From assembly GCA_964588385.1 (NCBI GenBank), contig CAZPPG010000108.1, positions 1-8,802 of the forward strand: DNA of 8,802 bases, read 5' to 3'. Positions 1-6,827 of the stretch are shown here, piece after piece. Source of the DNA: JAHBWV01 sp964588385. Lineage in GTDB: Bacteria; Planctomycetota; Phycisphaerae; Phycisphaerales; UBA1924. Below the pieces are notes generated by a model that ran no database searches, was not told the DNA's origin, and was given only the letters and a program-made list of their open reading frames with translations. Made by a program: the position numbers and the translations under genes. Position 1 is the first letter of the stretch, and each line of letters begins with the position of its first letter.

Positions 1-714
1 CCAATTGCTTTTGCAATAAATGGTCATCACTCAGGGCTTCATAATCGTAGTGATTTCGCCTCAGCCGTTCGCCGCGGCAAGCTGGACAGAAGAGCGATTG
101 AGGACCTCATCGCGGACGCGAGGCCATTCGCATCGGCCCTGGCCTACTGCGATGGGATGTGTGAGTACCTCTATGGTGTTCTGGCCAAGGAGCGCAGTCC
201 GCACTCAGCCCTTCCGTTTTCTGAGTACCGGGAGAAGTTCAATCGCGCTGCCGACATTCTGCGCGACATCGACCGCCCCTTGTCCAGAGTCGTGCAGGGA
301 TTGGTAGCGTTCCATTTCAACTATTTCGCGACTGCGGCAAATGCCGCTCCTGCCACGCGATTTGCAGAAGCCAGCCGGCGGCTGGCCAGCTTGCTGCGAG
401 CCGAGCCTCATCACCCTATGCATCACGCTGCCTCGTCAGCGGCGGTGGACGAAGTGCTGACAGATTGGGACACAGAGCGCATCATCCGATGGTCGCTCTT
501 GCCGGCTAGCGACCTACTTTTGCATTGCAACGAGATCGAAGACCTGATCGCAAAAGACATAGCCGAGTTTGATCGGGCGAAGCTACGAGTCATCCTGGCC
601 GAGGCCTACGCCCGAGAAAGCCATCGTGCCGATGCTGCGCGGCACGCGAGAGACCTGCGGAACAATCCGACCTTCGGACAGTGGGCCGAGACCATCATGA
701 AGCGAACTACTTGA
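1..714 (+). CDS. HD-domain protein, Cas3''-like C-terminal part (partial, 5' end outside window)
   Basis: Frame 1 is open from the left edge to a TGA at 712-714, giving 237 residues with no start in view. The first residues read PIAFAINGHHSGLHNRSDF. In Cas3/Cas3'' HD phosphohydrolases a hydrophobic helix ending in a HH pair followed by G-L is a metal-binding segment, and His9-His10 here (bases 25-30) fit it. The earlier H and HD motifs would lie upstream, outside the window. About 225 residues of mostly helical sequence follow, and the last 60 look TPR-like (helix pairs rich in Ala, Arg and Glu). The stop is 12 nt from the ATG of the coiled-coil gene, so the two are probably co-transcribed. 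If it is a true HD enzyme it would cleave DNA or RNA, or act on a nucleotide. Whether a helicase domain is attached upstream cannot be seen. The HD call rests on one motif and is moderate. Confidence 0.55.
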   Translation, partial: PIAFAINGHHSGLHNRSDFASAVRRGKLDRRAIEDLIADARPFASALAYCDGMCEYLYGVLAKERSPHSALPFSEYREKFNRAADILRDIDRPLSRVVQGLVAFHFNYFATAANAAPATRFAEASRRLASLLRAEPHHPMHHAASSAAVDEVLTDWDTERIIRWSLLPASDLLLHCNEIEDLIAKDIAEFDRAKLRVILAEAYARESHRADAARHARDLRNNPTFGQWAETIMKRTT

Positions 715-726
715 GGACCATTGTGC

Positions 727-1908
727 ATGCCAGATTCGCCCGTGCCGAACGCCAATCCAACACACAACACGGGAGGCATCCAGAAGGCGATTCCTACCGC
801 CGGTGCGTCGCTGTCTGCCACGCAAGCAGTGGCAGCGGATGCGTCGTCCCCAGCACATTCTCAGTCGGCCGGTCTCGCCCCCTCGCGCGTGCAGTCGAAA
901 GATCCCGAGTCCCTCGAAGAGTTTGTGGCATACGCCTATTCCCGGAAGGGAAAGCGGCTGTCGCTCAAGAAGAAGACGGCGCTCGCGATCGCCCAGCAGC
1001 CCCCGCCAGGCGAGTCCTTCCTGGTTCAACTTCGTGCGTTGGCCCAGAAGGACATGCTTCTGACTGTGCCCCGTCAGCTGCTCCTCGCCGCTCTACCTCA
1101 CAGGAATAACACCAAAGCGTGGTCCCTGATCCTCGAGGTTGTCAGCGTCGCGATCAGGGCGAATCCTGGGTGCTCCGCATTTGCCGCATGCCTTCATCCC
1201 GTAGGCGCGGATGAAGGCACCTGCGATGACATGATCGCCGAGGCCGCACACTTTCGGATTGCACAAGTAGAGGATCCCCTCACAAAGAAGCCCATCTCGA
1301 AGTCGCAGATCGCCGCACTGCATCACAACTTGGTCGTGACGGTTGCGTTGTGGACGGTTGCTGTGCGATCCTCGACCACGAACAACGCGGTCCAATCACT
1401 CTTCGTTCATGTGTGGAAGGGTGAGGCGAGGCAGCGGACTTCTGCGCCGGATGCATGGCGGCACCTCTTGGACCTGCGCGATCCTGTACTGCCCGGCATC
1501 ATCGGCAATGTTTTTGTCGACGAAGCACTCCGTCAACAGCAACTCGCGGCAGACGCGACGGCAAGACTGGTCACGGAGCAGAAGCGTGCTGACGACCTTG
1601 CCACCGAACTCGCGGCCTCCCGCACGGCACTTTCGAACGCCGAGACATCCATTTCACAACTCCAGGAGAAAATGGCGCAGGCCCTCCGCGACCATCAAAC
1701 CGCAGTAAGTCATCTTCGGGATGACTTCGAGCGGCTACGCACTCGCGTACTGCGCCGGCTGAGCAGGGAGCTCGACCTCCTCGACGAGGGAATGGGAGCG
1801 CTGCGTCGTGAGCCGCCCAAGCTCCATGTGATGCTTGATCACGGAGAACGCGCCACATCGGGCTTGCGCGAGGAGATCAAGAGCCTCGAACGGGAGGCAC
1901 CGCGATGA
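727..1908 (+). CDS. Coiled-coil protein of unknown function, middle gene of the HD/Hsp70 operon
   Basis: The ATG at 727 gives 393 residues. A GAGGA at 713-717 sits 9 nt before it, a better fit than the in-frame TTG at 721 (3 nt spacing). Residues 1 to about 58 are Ala/Ser/Pro-rich and probably disordered. Residues 60-260 look globular and mainly helical, and I recognise no family there. From about 265 to 350 a long heptad-rich stretch (LVTEQKRADDLATELAASR and onward) is a convincing coiled coil, followed by a charged helical tail. There is no signal peptide or membrane segment, so it is cytoplasmic. Its TGA overlaps the ATG of the Hsp70-like gene (ATGA at 1905-1908), which implies translational coupling and probably a physical partnership. 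A long coiled coil beside an Hsp70 recalls the nucleotide-exchange factor GrpE, but no GrpE beta domain is recognisable and the protein is about twice the usual GrpE length. That role is speculation. Confidence 0.85.
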   Translation: MPDSPVPNANPTHNTGGIQKAIPTAGASLSATQAVAADASSPAHSQSAGLAPSRVQSKDPESLEEFVAYAYSRKGKRLSLKKKTALAIAQQPPPGESFLVQLRALAQKDMLLTVPRQLLLAALPHRNNTKAWSLILEVVSVAIRANPGCSAFAACLHPVGADEGTCDDMIAEAAHFRIAQVEDPLTKKPISKSQIAALHHNLVVTVALWTVAVRSSTTNNAVQSLFVHVWKGEARQRTSAPDAWRHLLDLRDPVLPGIIGNVFVDEALRQQQLAADATARLVTEQKRADDLATELAASRTALSNAETSISQLQEKMAQALRDHQTAVSHLRDDFERLRTRVLRRLSRELDLLDEGMGALRREPPKLHVMLDHGERATSGLREEIKSLEREAPR

Positions 1909-3692
1909 ACCTTGTTGGATTCGACTTCGGCACGACGAATAGTCTCATCTCGATGATTCGAGGCGACCGGGCTATTCACTTCTTCGATGACCGCGGAGAG
2001 CCGATTCCGTCCGTCGTCTGCTACGAGGGAGGAAATGCGATCGTCGGGCGAGATGCCAAGGAACGATTGGCCACCGCAGGGCTTGGTGTTTACGGGAACA
2101 TCGTGCGATCTCCCAAGATGCTGCTCGGGCAAGAGAGCGTGTTTGTTGATGGCGTTGAGCGGAGCGTGATCGACATCGTTGCAGACTTGATCAAGGCCGT
2201 GCGGACGACCGCGGTGTCGAGTGCGGCGCGCGACCTGGAGTCTCTCGACGGAGCTGTCGTGACCATACCGGTGAACTTCGACGGACCGCGGCGCGCCGCG
2301 CTGCGTGATGCGTTTCGTATCGCTGGCATTCGGATCGTCCAATTTGTTCACGAGCCGCTCGCGGCACTCTACGGGTTCCTGAGGTCGTCTCCGGACGTGG
2401 CGGACTCCCTTCGGCGCTATGAGCGTCAACTCGTGCTGGTGTTTGACTGGGGCGGGGGCACGCTCGATTTGACCTTGTGTCGGGTTGAGGGTGGCATGCT
2501 GTTACAGATCGTCAATGACGGCACGGACGAAGTTGGCGGCGATTTGTTCGACAGTGCAGTCAGGCAGGAAGTGCTTCGCACCGTGCGAGCGGCTCGGCAG
2601 TTCGATGAGACCGTTCATCCCCATCCCGACGCGATGGCCCGATTACTCCATCGATGCGAACGCGCGAAGATCGATCTCTCCACCCGCGATCGTGTTGCGG
2701 TCTACGTCGACCACTTCTTCCGGGGCGTTGCAAACGACTCAATGGACTACTCGCTGGCCCGAGAAGAGCTCGATCGCATCACCCAGCCGCTGGTCGATGT
2801 CGGGATCGCGCGCATTCGTACGCTACTGGAGGCGGCACAGGTATCGCCGGCGCAGATATCGTTGTGCCTCGCCACCGGCGGCATGGTGAACATGCCGCTG
2901 ATTCGTTCCCGCCTGCACGAGATCTTCGGCGCCCAACGGGTGCAGTTTTCCTCGGCAGCCGGTGCAGCAATCGCGGAGGGTGCCGCGTGGATTGCTCATG
3001 ATGGCGCGGGGCTACGGCTTGCGAAGAGCGTGGAGCTTCTGCTCGCTCGCAACTCGCGAATGCAGCTGGTGACGTGTGGCACATCGATGCCAGCCGAACA
3101 GGAAGTGTGCAAAGACAGATGGCTGCTCTACTGCGTCGATCCGCGCGATGGGTTCGCCAAGATGCAGCTGCAGTCACCAGTAAAGCCGGGTACCCGTGTG
3201 GTGCCGAACGACCGGCGAAATGTGCTGGGGACGATGACAGTGCGGGTGCACGCGGATGCAAAGCCCTTTCTCGAGCGAATCGAGCTCGACGTCGCGATTG
3301 ATGACAACCTGATACTTCATGGCAAGGCTCGCTCGACAATGGCTGGCGACGTCGCTGAACTGCAGGTGCACAATCTCGAGTTCGGGGTTGCGATTGGGGG
3401 ACCGTCGGCCACGGCAGCGACGGATGTGGAGGGCGCGGCCGAGCCATCCGTCAGGACTGACCCAGCGGAGCGCGGTGCGGTCACGATTCGTGCCAATGTC
3501 GCTGAGCAGGTCGAACATGCGCTCGTTCCTGGGGAGCTCTGGTACAAACATCACCCCGAAGAGTTTGACACGCGACGGAATCCGCCACGCATCCAGGTCG
3601 AAGAGCGACTCTACTACGAACCATGTTCAAGATGCGGCAGGGCCATAAACGACCCTGAGTGCACGTGTGGCAGTGCCAACCAGCGGAAGTAG
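1905..3692 (+). CDS. Hsp70/DnaK-like actin-fold ATPase with C-terminal zinc-ribbon-like tail
   Basis: The protein has 595 residues. GGGAGG at 1892-1897 lies 7 nt before the ATG. Hsp70 landmarks appear in order: phosphate-1 GFDFGTTNS (5-13), Lys71 in RSPKMLLG (equivalent of the DnaK catalytic Lys70), HEPLAALYG with Glu150 (connect-1), phosphate-2 FDWGGGTLDL (180-189) with Asp181, and the adenosine motif ATGGMVNMPLI (323-333). The ATPase should therefore be active. Residues 380-500 resemble the beta substrate-binding domain: CGTSMPAEQEV parallels the DnaK segment NTTIPTKHSQV, and ELDVAIDDNLILHGKAR parallels its VTFDIDADGILHVSAK. The helical lid is absent. The tail instead carries Cys574, Cys577, Cys586 and Cys588 (CSRC, then CTC), a likely zinc site. 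Housekeeping dnaK is longer, ends in a lid and usually sits near dnaJ/grpE, so this is a specialised paralogue. It probably remodels a partner complex, perhaps the two upstream proteins. The terminator at 3830-3863 ends its operon. Confidence 0.93.
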   Translation: MNLVGFDFGTTNSLISMIRGDRAIHFFDDRGEPIPSVVCYEGGNAIVGRDAKERLATAGLGVYGNIVRSPKMLLGQESVFVDGVERSVIDIVADLIKAVRTTAVSSAARDLESLDGAVVTIPVNFDGPRRAALRDAFRIAGIRIVQFVHEPLAALYGFLRSSPDVADSLRRYERQLVLVFDWGGGTLDLTLCRVEGGMLLQIVNDGTDEVGGDLFDSAVRQEVLRTVRAARQFDETVHPHPDAMARLLHRCERAKIDLSTRDRVAVYVDHFFRGVANDSMDYSLAREELDRITQPLVDVGIARIRTLLEAAQVSPAQISLCLATGGMVNMPLIRSRLHEIFGAQRVQFSSAAGAAIAEGAAWIAHDGAGLRLAKSVELLLARNSRMQLVTCGTSMPAEQEVCKDRWLLYCVDPRDGFAKMQLQSPVKPGTRVVPNDRRNVLGTMTVRVHADAKPFLERIELDVAIDDNLILHGKARSTMAGDVAELQVHNLEFGVAIGGPSATAATDVEGAAEPSVRTDPAERGAVTIRANVAEQVEHALVPGELWYKHHPEEFDTRRNPPRIQVEERLYYEPCSRCGRAINDPECTCGSANQRK

Positions 3693-3829
3693 TCCACACG
3701 CCGACGTCTCTGGCCTCGCCACCCTTCGTCAGAATCCGCCGGACGTTGCGCGTCAACCGTCATTTTCGTTCAGATAGCGAACATTCCCCTTCCACCCAAC
3801 TCGACTTTGTTGTGGATATGGAGTTACCG

Positions 3830-3863
3830 ACGCCCTCGCGGAAACGCGAGGGCGTTTTGGTTT
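3830..3863 (+). terminator. Rho-independent terminator of the HD/coiled-coil/Hsp70 operon
   Basis: A perfect 10-bp stem, CGCCCTCGCG (3831-3840) with CGCGAGGGCG (3845-3854), extends to 11 bp by A3830-T3855. It is closed by a GAAA tetraloop and followed by TTTTGGTTT on the + strand. There is no A-run on the 5' side, so it should work only for rightward transcription. It lies 137 nt after the Hsp70-like stop codon. Confidence 0.9.
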
Positions 3864-3987
3864 ACGGGTCGGCCCCCTCCGGGCGATCCGCCCGTGGTCG
3901 CGGAAAGCCCCGCCCCGGTAGGGGTTTCGGCGCTTCCCGGCCTCCCCGCCGCGCTCTCCGTCTTGAAACCGAATCTCGGGGTCCGAA

Positions 3988-4090
3988 GGCAACCCCCACG
4001 GTTGCTCTCGCCCCACCGACGGCAACCCTCTCAAACTCTCGCGCTCTCTGGTTGACGCCCCCCGCGAGGTAAACAGGAGGGTTGCTCTCG
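3988..4090 (+). repeat. Alternating complementary repeats with two mutually exclusive hairpin pairings
   Basis: GGTTGCTCTCG occurs at 4000-4010 and again at 4080-4090. Its complement core GGCAACCC occurs at 3988-3995 and 4021-4028. One arrangement pairs 3989-3994 with 4000-4005 (6 bp, loop CCCAC) and 4022-4030 with 4077-4085 (9 bp). The other pairs 4000-4005 with 4022-4027. The 9-bp stem would cover part of an AGGAGG at 4075-4080. If transcribed this could act as an attenuator-like switch. However, the next ATG is 43 nt beyond that AGGAGG, and a possible promoter lies between them, so a regulatory role is unproven. Confidence 0.45.
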
Positions 4091-4111
4091 GGGGCCTTTC
4101 GCTTCCACCCG

Positions 4112-4117
4112 TATCCT
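4112..4117 (+). promoter_or_regulatory. Possible -10 box for a leaderless transcript
   Basis: TATCCT matches TATAAT at four of six positions, including the key T1, A2 and T6. It ends exactly 6 nt before the ATG at 4124, so transcription would begin at or next to the start codon. No good -35 hexamer is seen at 16-18 bp. The same spacing recurs at 8038-8043. Confidence 0.35.
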
Positions 4118-4123
4118 CACCAC

Positions 4124-4828
4124 ATGGCTGCACCTCACGCTGACTTGGCCTGGGATGGTTTTCGCGATCTCGAGGATCGCTTTGCGGCGTTCCTGCGGGC
4201 AGTCCCACCCACCCCGGAGCACAATCCGGTTCATTCCCCAGCACTAGCGTCCCTCCTGCTCGATGGGTGCAGCCTCGTTGAGACCGTGCTCAAGTCAACA
4301 ATGGACAATGCGAGGTACAACGGAATCGCCAACATCGCTCAGCACCGCGCGCGCCGCTACGCGGCGGTTCCGCCCTACCTGAACATTGGTGACCTTCGCC
4401 GGGTATTCCGGGCTGATTCCTTCTACTCCAAGCCTGTGTGGTATCGCCCTGGCGGCAACCGATCGTTCCCCTGGTATGTCTGGAGGAATACGGCAGGAAA
4501 CCCGACTTGGTGGGCATCGTACAACAACGTCAAGCACAGTCGGTTCGACAATGCCCGTGAAGCCACACTTGGCACGACCATGCATTCGATGAAGGCACTG
4601 TTCTTGGTGCTTGTTCAGTCTCTGGAGTTTCGAGCTCGGTTGGTTGAACGAGGCGTAATTCGTTGCTCGGGCCTCACCGTCGCACAACTCTCAGCGGACG
4701 CCATCAACTGGGAGCCTCTACCCACCACGTCCACATCGCCCGTGGTCGCGGTTAGCACGCTCTTCGGCTACAAGTTTCTGAGTCGGGGCAGCCCGTCTCA
4801 CGCCAGCGGCGTGGCGACCTTCCTCTGA
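4124..4828 (+). CDS. Hypothetical helical protein with WWxxYNxVKHxR motif (HEPN-like, tentative)
   Basis: The ATG at 4124 gives 234 residues. An in-frame TTG at 4082 is rejected because it lies 1 nt from the AGGAGG, and a leaderless-type -10 box precedes the ATG. The N-terminal half is helical (LDGCSLVETVLKSTMDNARY near residues 45-65). The centre carries WWASYNNVKHSRFDN at 129-143, followed by a helix with MHSMKALFLVLVQSLEFRAR. From memory this WW-x2-YN-x-VKH-x-R signature recurs in a family of helical bacterial proteins. The N-x2-KH core with following R resembles HEPN-type four-helix proteins, several of which are RNases, but the classical R-x4-6-H motif is not obvious. Catalytic activity is therefore uncertain. 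There is no signal peptide or membrane span. Spacers on both sides suggest it is a single-gene unit. Function is unknown, and a defence role would rest on location only. Confidence 0.8.
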   Translation: MAAPHADLAWDGFRDLEDRFAAFLRAVPPTPEHNPVHSPALASLLLDGCSLVETVLKSTMDNARYNGIANIAQHRARRYAAVPPYLNIGDLRRVFRADSFYSKPVWYRPGGNRSFPWYVWRNTAGNPTWWASYNNVKHSRFDNAREATLGTTMHSMKALFLVLVQSLEFRARLVERGVIRCSGLTVAQLSADAINWEPLPTTSTSPVVAVSTLFGYKFLSRGSPSHASGVATFL

Positions 4829-4857
4829 ACCGGCAACGGTGCTTTGACGAATCTCAA

Positions 4858-4960
4858 GGCTGGTGCCTATGCTTTCTTGATCGCTCGAGCTCGGGCCCTG
4901 TCGGCCCACCCCAGAGTGTCCTCCACGGATGCTCGCCCGAGGCGATCGGCGGCACCAGCC
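4858..4960 (+). ncRNA. Candidate structured RNA: nested long inverted repeats in the 4829-5009 spacer
   Basis: GGCTGGTGCC (4858-4867) is the perfect complement of GGCACCAGCC (4951-4960). Nested inside, GATCGC (4879-4884) plus CTCGGGC (4890-4896) pair with the continuous strand GCCCGAGGCGATC (4935-4947), leaving a 5-nt bulge at 4885-4889. Together that is 23 collinear base pairs in 103 nt, with an apical region at 4897-4934. Direct copies of GCTTTGA (4841-4847 and 4961-4967) lie outside the stem. It could be a small RNA, the leader of the gene at 5010, or a small palindromic repeat element. No poly-T terminator follows. Strand is assumed from the neighbouring genes. Confidence 0.5.
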
Positions 4961-5009
4961 GCTTTGAATCGGGAAACCCACTTCCGCCTCAGGGCCTGAA
5001 TGGTGCAAC

Positions 5010-6692
5010 GTGGCAAGACCCAAACTCTCTGAACCTCGCGCCGTCACTCTCGGCTCCGTTGCGCGCCGGAAGCTCACGAATCAAGGTGTGAATGCGGACG
5101 ATGCCGTCTGGATCGCCTCGGCGGTGCTGGACCTTTACGGACTGGCGGACGGGGTGCCATACTCGACGGCGCAGACCGCCGACATCCCGCTTTTCCTCCT
5201 CGAAGAACTCGGAAAGACCTGGAAGCAATCAAACGGCGACCGCGATGCCGCCGTCGGCGTTCTGCTCGACATCTTCGCGGTAAACCACCTCCCGCCCCCC
5301 CGAGACGAACCGACGGCCGAACAGAAGGAGGCGATCAAGCGCCTTCGGGTCTGCGTAGATGTCTGCCGCCGGCACGGCGTCAACTTCGGCGCGGCATTCC
5401 CACGAATCCTGGCACTGCGGCCAAGCACCGATCCAACTGCGGCCATGTGGATCACACGGCGATTCGCAATCGCCAAGTCCATCACGGCGGGCGACGTGGT
5501 GTCGCGTGACAAGGTGCTCGTGTTTGGCGATCAGCCGGACTGGTGGGACTTCCAGCGTGGATACGGAAACCGAAACGACTACGCAACCGATCCTGCATCG
5601 CTCCAACTGTGGCTGGAACTTCAGGGCGCTCGCGCCGCTGAGCATCTCTTGAACGGGCTGGCAGACTTGGACTTGCCCGCGTTTCTCAGGTTGGCACGGG
5701 CGCTGGCGTACTCATTCGGCATCTGGCCCCGCTTCGAGAATCACACCCACCCGGAGTTCTTCGCTGAGAGGGGGAAGGACTTCGCGGCTGTCTGCCGACG
5801 CGTGTTTGAGGAGGCCGACCGGCGGGCAACCTCGTTCGAGGTGGCTCCAGACGACCTCAGGCACGTTTGGCTGCGCTTCGCCTGGATGGCGGTTGATGCG
5901 ACGGACGAGTGGATGTCGGATGACTGTCGGACAAGGCTCGTGCGAGCGGCGGCCGACGACATCGGGCGTCTGCGACCGTTGTTGCGGCGCGCCAGCGCCG
6001 AAGACGCGGAACAACTCAAGACACTCGATCCACATTGCCGGAGCTGCATCTTCCTGCTCTTCAAGCTCGGAACGCTGTGGCAGGCAACCAAACCACTGCT
6101 GCTCGCATTCAGGGCAACGAACTCTCGGGCGGTCGGATTTGACCTGCGCTATTGGCCCACGAGCAAGCCAGACGATCCCCCGACACCCTGGGAAATGATC
6201 CCTCGCAGCCTGATGAACATGTTGCACCACTACATGGGGCGGGAGCAGGCGGGCGACCTCCAACTCGACAAGTACAGGACCGAGTTCGCGCTGTTCTGCC
6301 TAGAGCGACTCAAGACGAAAGAGAGCCGTGACGGCGAAGCAGAGGCTGGACCCGTCGAAGGCGACGCGGCGTGGAGAGAGGGATTCATCCAGGCCGCGAG
6401 AGCGTTGTGCGTGAATCCGAAGGGCAAGGGACATCATGTGCTGAACCGGATCAGCAAGCACGATCCGGACGACACTGTTCGTGAAGTGGCAGCAAAGGCG
6501 TATGCGGAACTCCGGCATCAGCCGAGCCTTCCGAAAGGCCTCTCGCCACGTCGCGCGGTGTTCGATGCGTTCTGGTGGTTGCGCCAGGCTCACCTGACCA
6601 GCCTGGGATTTGGCGACTCCATCGATCAGGACGGGGCGAGCCAGACCCGAGAAGAGGAGGCACGTCGGACAACCGAACCGACTCAAAAGTGA
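5010..6692 (+). CDS. Hypothetical protein, 560 residues, with HEAT-like C-terminal repeats
   Basis: The GTG at 5010 is the first possible start after an in-frame TGA at 4998-5000. It yields MARPKLSEPRAV and onward, and no clear Shine-Dalgarno site is present. The product is cytoplasmic, Trp- and Arg-rich and almost wholly helical. I recognise no catalytic signature. The middle is marked by conserved-looking blocks QPDWWDFQRGYGNRNDY (residues about 173-190) and DPHCRSC (about 345-351). The C-terminal part (about 440-540) reads like HEAT/ARM helices: NPKGKGHHVLNRISKHDPDD then TVREVAAKAYAELRH, with GHHVL starting near residue 474, and then SPRRAVFDAFWWLRQAHLTS. Such repeats are usually protein- or nucleic-acid-binding scaffolds. 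The gene stands alone, with a 135-nt gap before viperin. A link to viperin, or to the structured element just upstream, is only positional. Confidence 0.85.
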   Translation: MARPKLSEPRAVTLGSVARRKLTNQGVNADDAVWIASAVLDLYGLADGVPYSTAQTADIPLFLLEELGKTWKQSNGDRDAAVGVLLDIFAVNHLPPPRDEPTAEQKEAIKRLRVCVDVCRRHGVNFGAAFPRILALRPSTDPTAAMWITRRFAIAKSITAGDVVSRDKVLVFGDQPDWWDFQRGYGNRNDYATDPASLQLWLELQGARAAEHLLNGLADLDLPAFLRLARALAYSFGIWPRFENHTHPEFFAERGKDFAAVCRRVFEEADRRATSFEVAPDDLRHVWLRFAWMAVDATDEWMSDDCRTRLVRAAADDIGRLRPLLRRASAEDAEQLKTLDPHCRSCIFLLFKLGTLWQATKPLLLAFRATNSRAVGFDLRYWPTSKPDDPPTPWEMIPRSLMNMLHHYMGREQAGDLQLDKYRTEFALFCLERLKTKESRDGEAEAGPVEGDAAWREGFIQAARALCVNPKGKGHHVLNRISKHDPDDTVREVAAKAYAELRHQPSLPKGLSPRRAVFDAFWWLRQAHLTSLGFGDSIDQDGASQTREEEARRTTEPTQK

Positions 6693-6827
6693 CATCCTCG
6701 TGTTTCATGCAAACCGCCGTCCGGTGCGCACTCTGCGCCCACTTGCCCTCACGGGCACCGCGGTTCCGTTGGGCGGTCACGTTCGCGCGAGCGACCGTGG
6801 TCCCAGATCTCCCCAAAGGAAAAGCCA
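6693..6827 (+). promoter_or_regulatory. Viperin upstream region with hairpins and ribosome binding site
   Basis: AAAGGA at 6815-6820, 7 nt before the ATG, is a clear Shine-Dalgarno site. Upstream is a small hairpin TGCCC-TCAC-GGGCA (6744-6757), and the 8-bp palindromes GTGCGCAC and ACCGCGGT lie close by. They could be operator half-sites or simply GC-rich background. I could not identify a confident -35/-10 pair. Confidence 0.4.

Larger units (their letters stand above)
3693..4123. other. 431-nt intergenic region between the Hsp70 operon and the next gene
   Basis: No convincing gene lies here. The first 137 nt are unremarkable, then comes the terminator at 3830-3863. From 3864 to about 3980 the DNA is GC-rich with short C and G runs, including CCCC-GGTA-GGGG. 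From 3988 to 4090 it holds alternating complementary repeats, listed separately. The last part carries a possible -10 box at 4112-4117. Frames open through this stretch run across the terminator and have biased Arg/Pro/Ser composition, so I treat them as chance. I see no tRNA. Confidence 0.7.

Noticed and set aside
20..307. + strand reading frame at the left edge
   Set aside because: It overlaps the edge-spanning HD frame, which carries the GHHSGL motif and stays open to 714; this frame has no recognisable motif.
1839..2429. Long - strand frame of 196 residues
   Set aside because: Antisense to the Hsp70 ATPase domain, Arg/His/Pro-rich and without motifs; long reverse frames are expected in GC-rich DNA.
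2779..3447. Long - strand frame of 222 residues
   Set aside because: Antisense shadow of the Hsp70 gene with Arg/Pro/Ser-biased composition.
4052..4057. TTGACG resembling a -35 box
   Set aside because: No -10-like hexamer lies at 16-18 bp; the sequence there is the AGGAGG block.
3659..4072. + strand frame across the spacer after the Hsp70 gene
   Set aside because: It runs through a textbook terminator at 3830-3863 and has low-complexity Arg/Pro/Ser composition.
4082..4084. TTG start extending the YNxVKH protein by 14 residues
   Set aside because: It is 1 nt from AGGAGG, too close for initiation, and ATG 4124 has the -10/ATG arrangement also seen at 8050.
5712..6263. - strand frame of 183 residues
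   Set aside because: Antisense to the 560-residue gene and without recognisable motifs.
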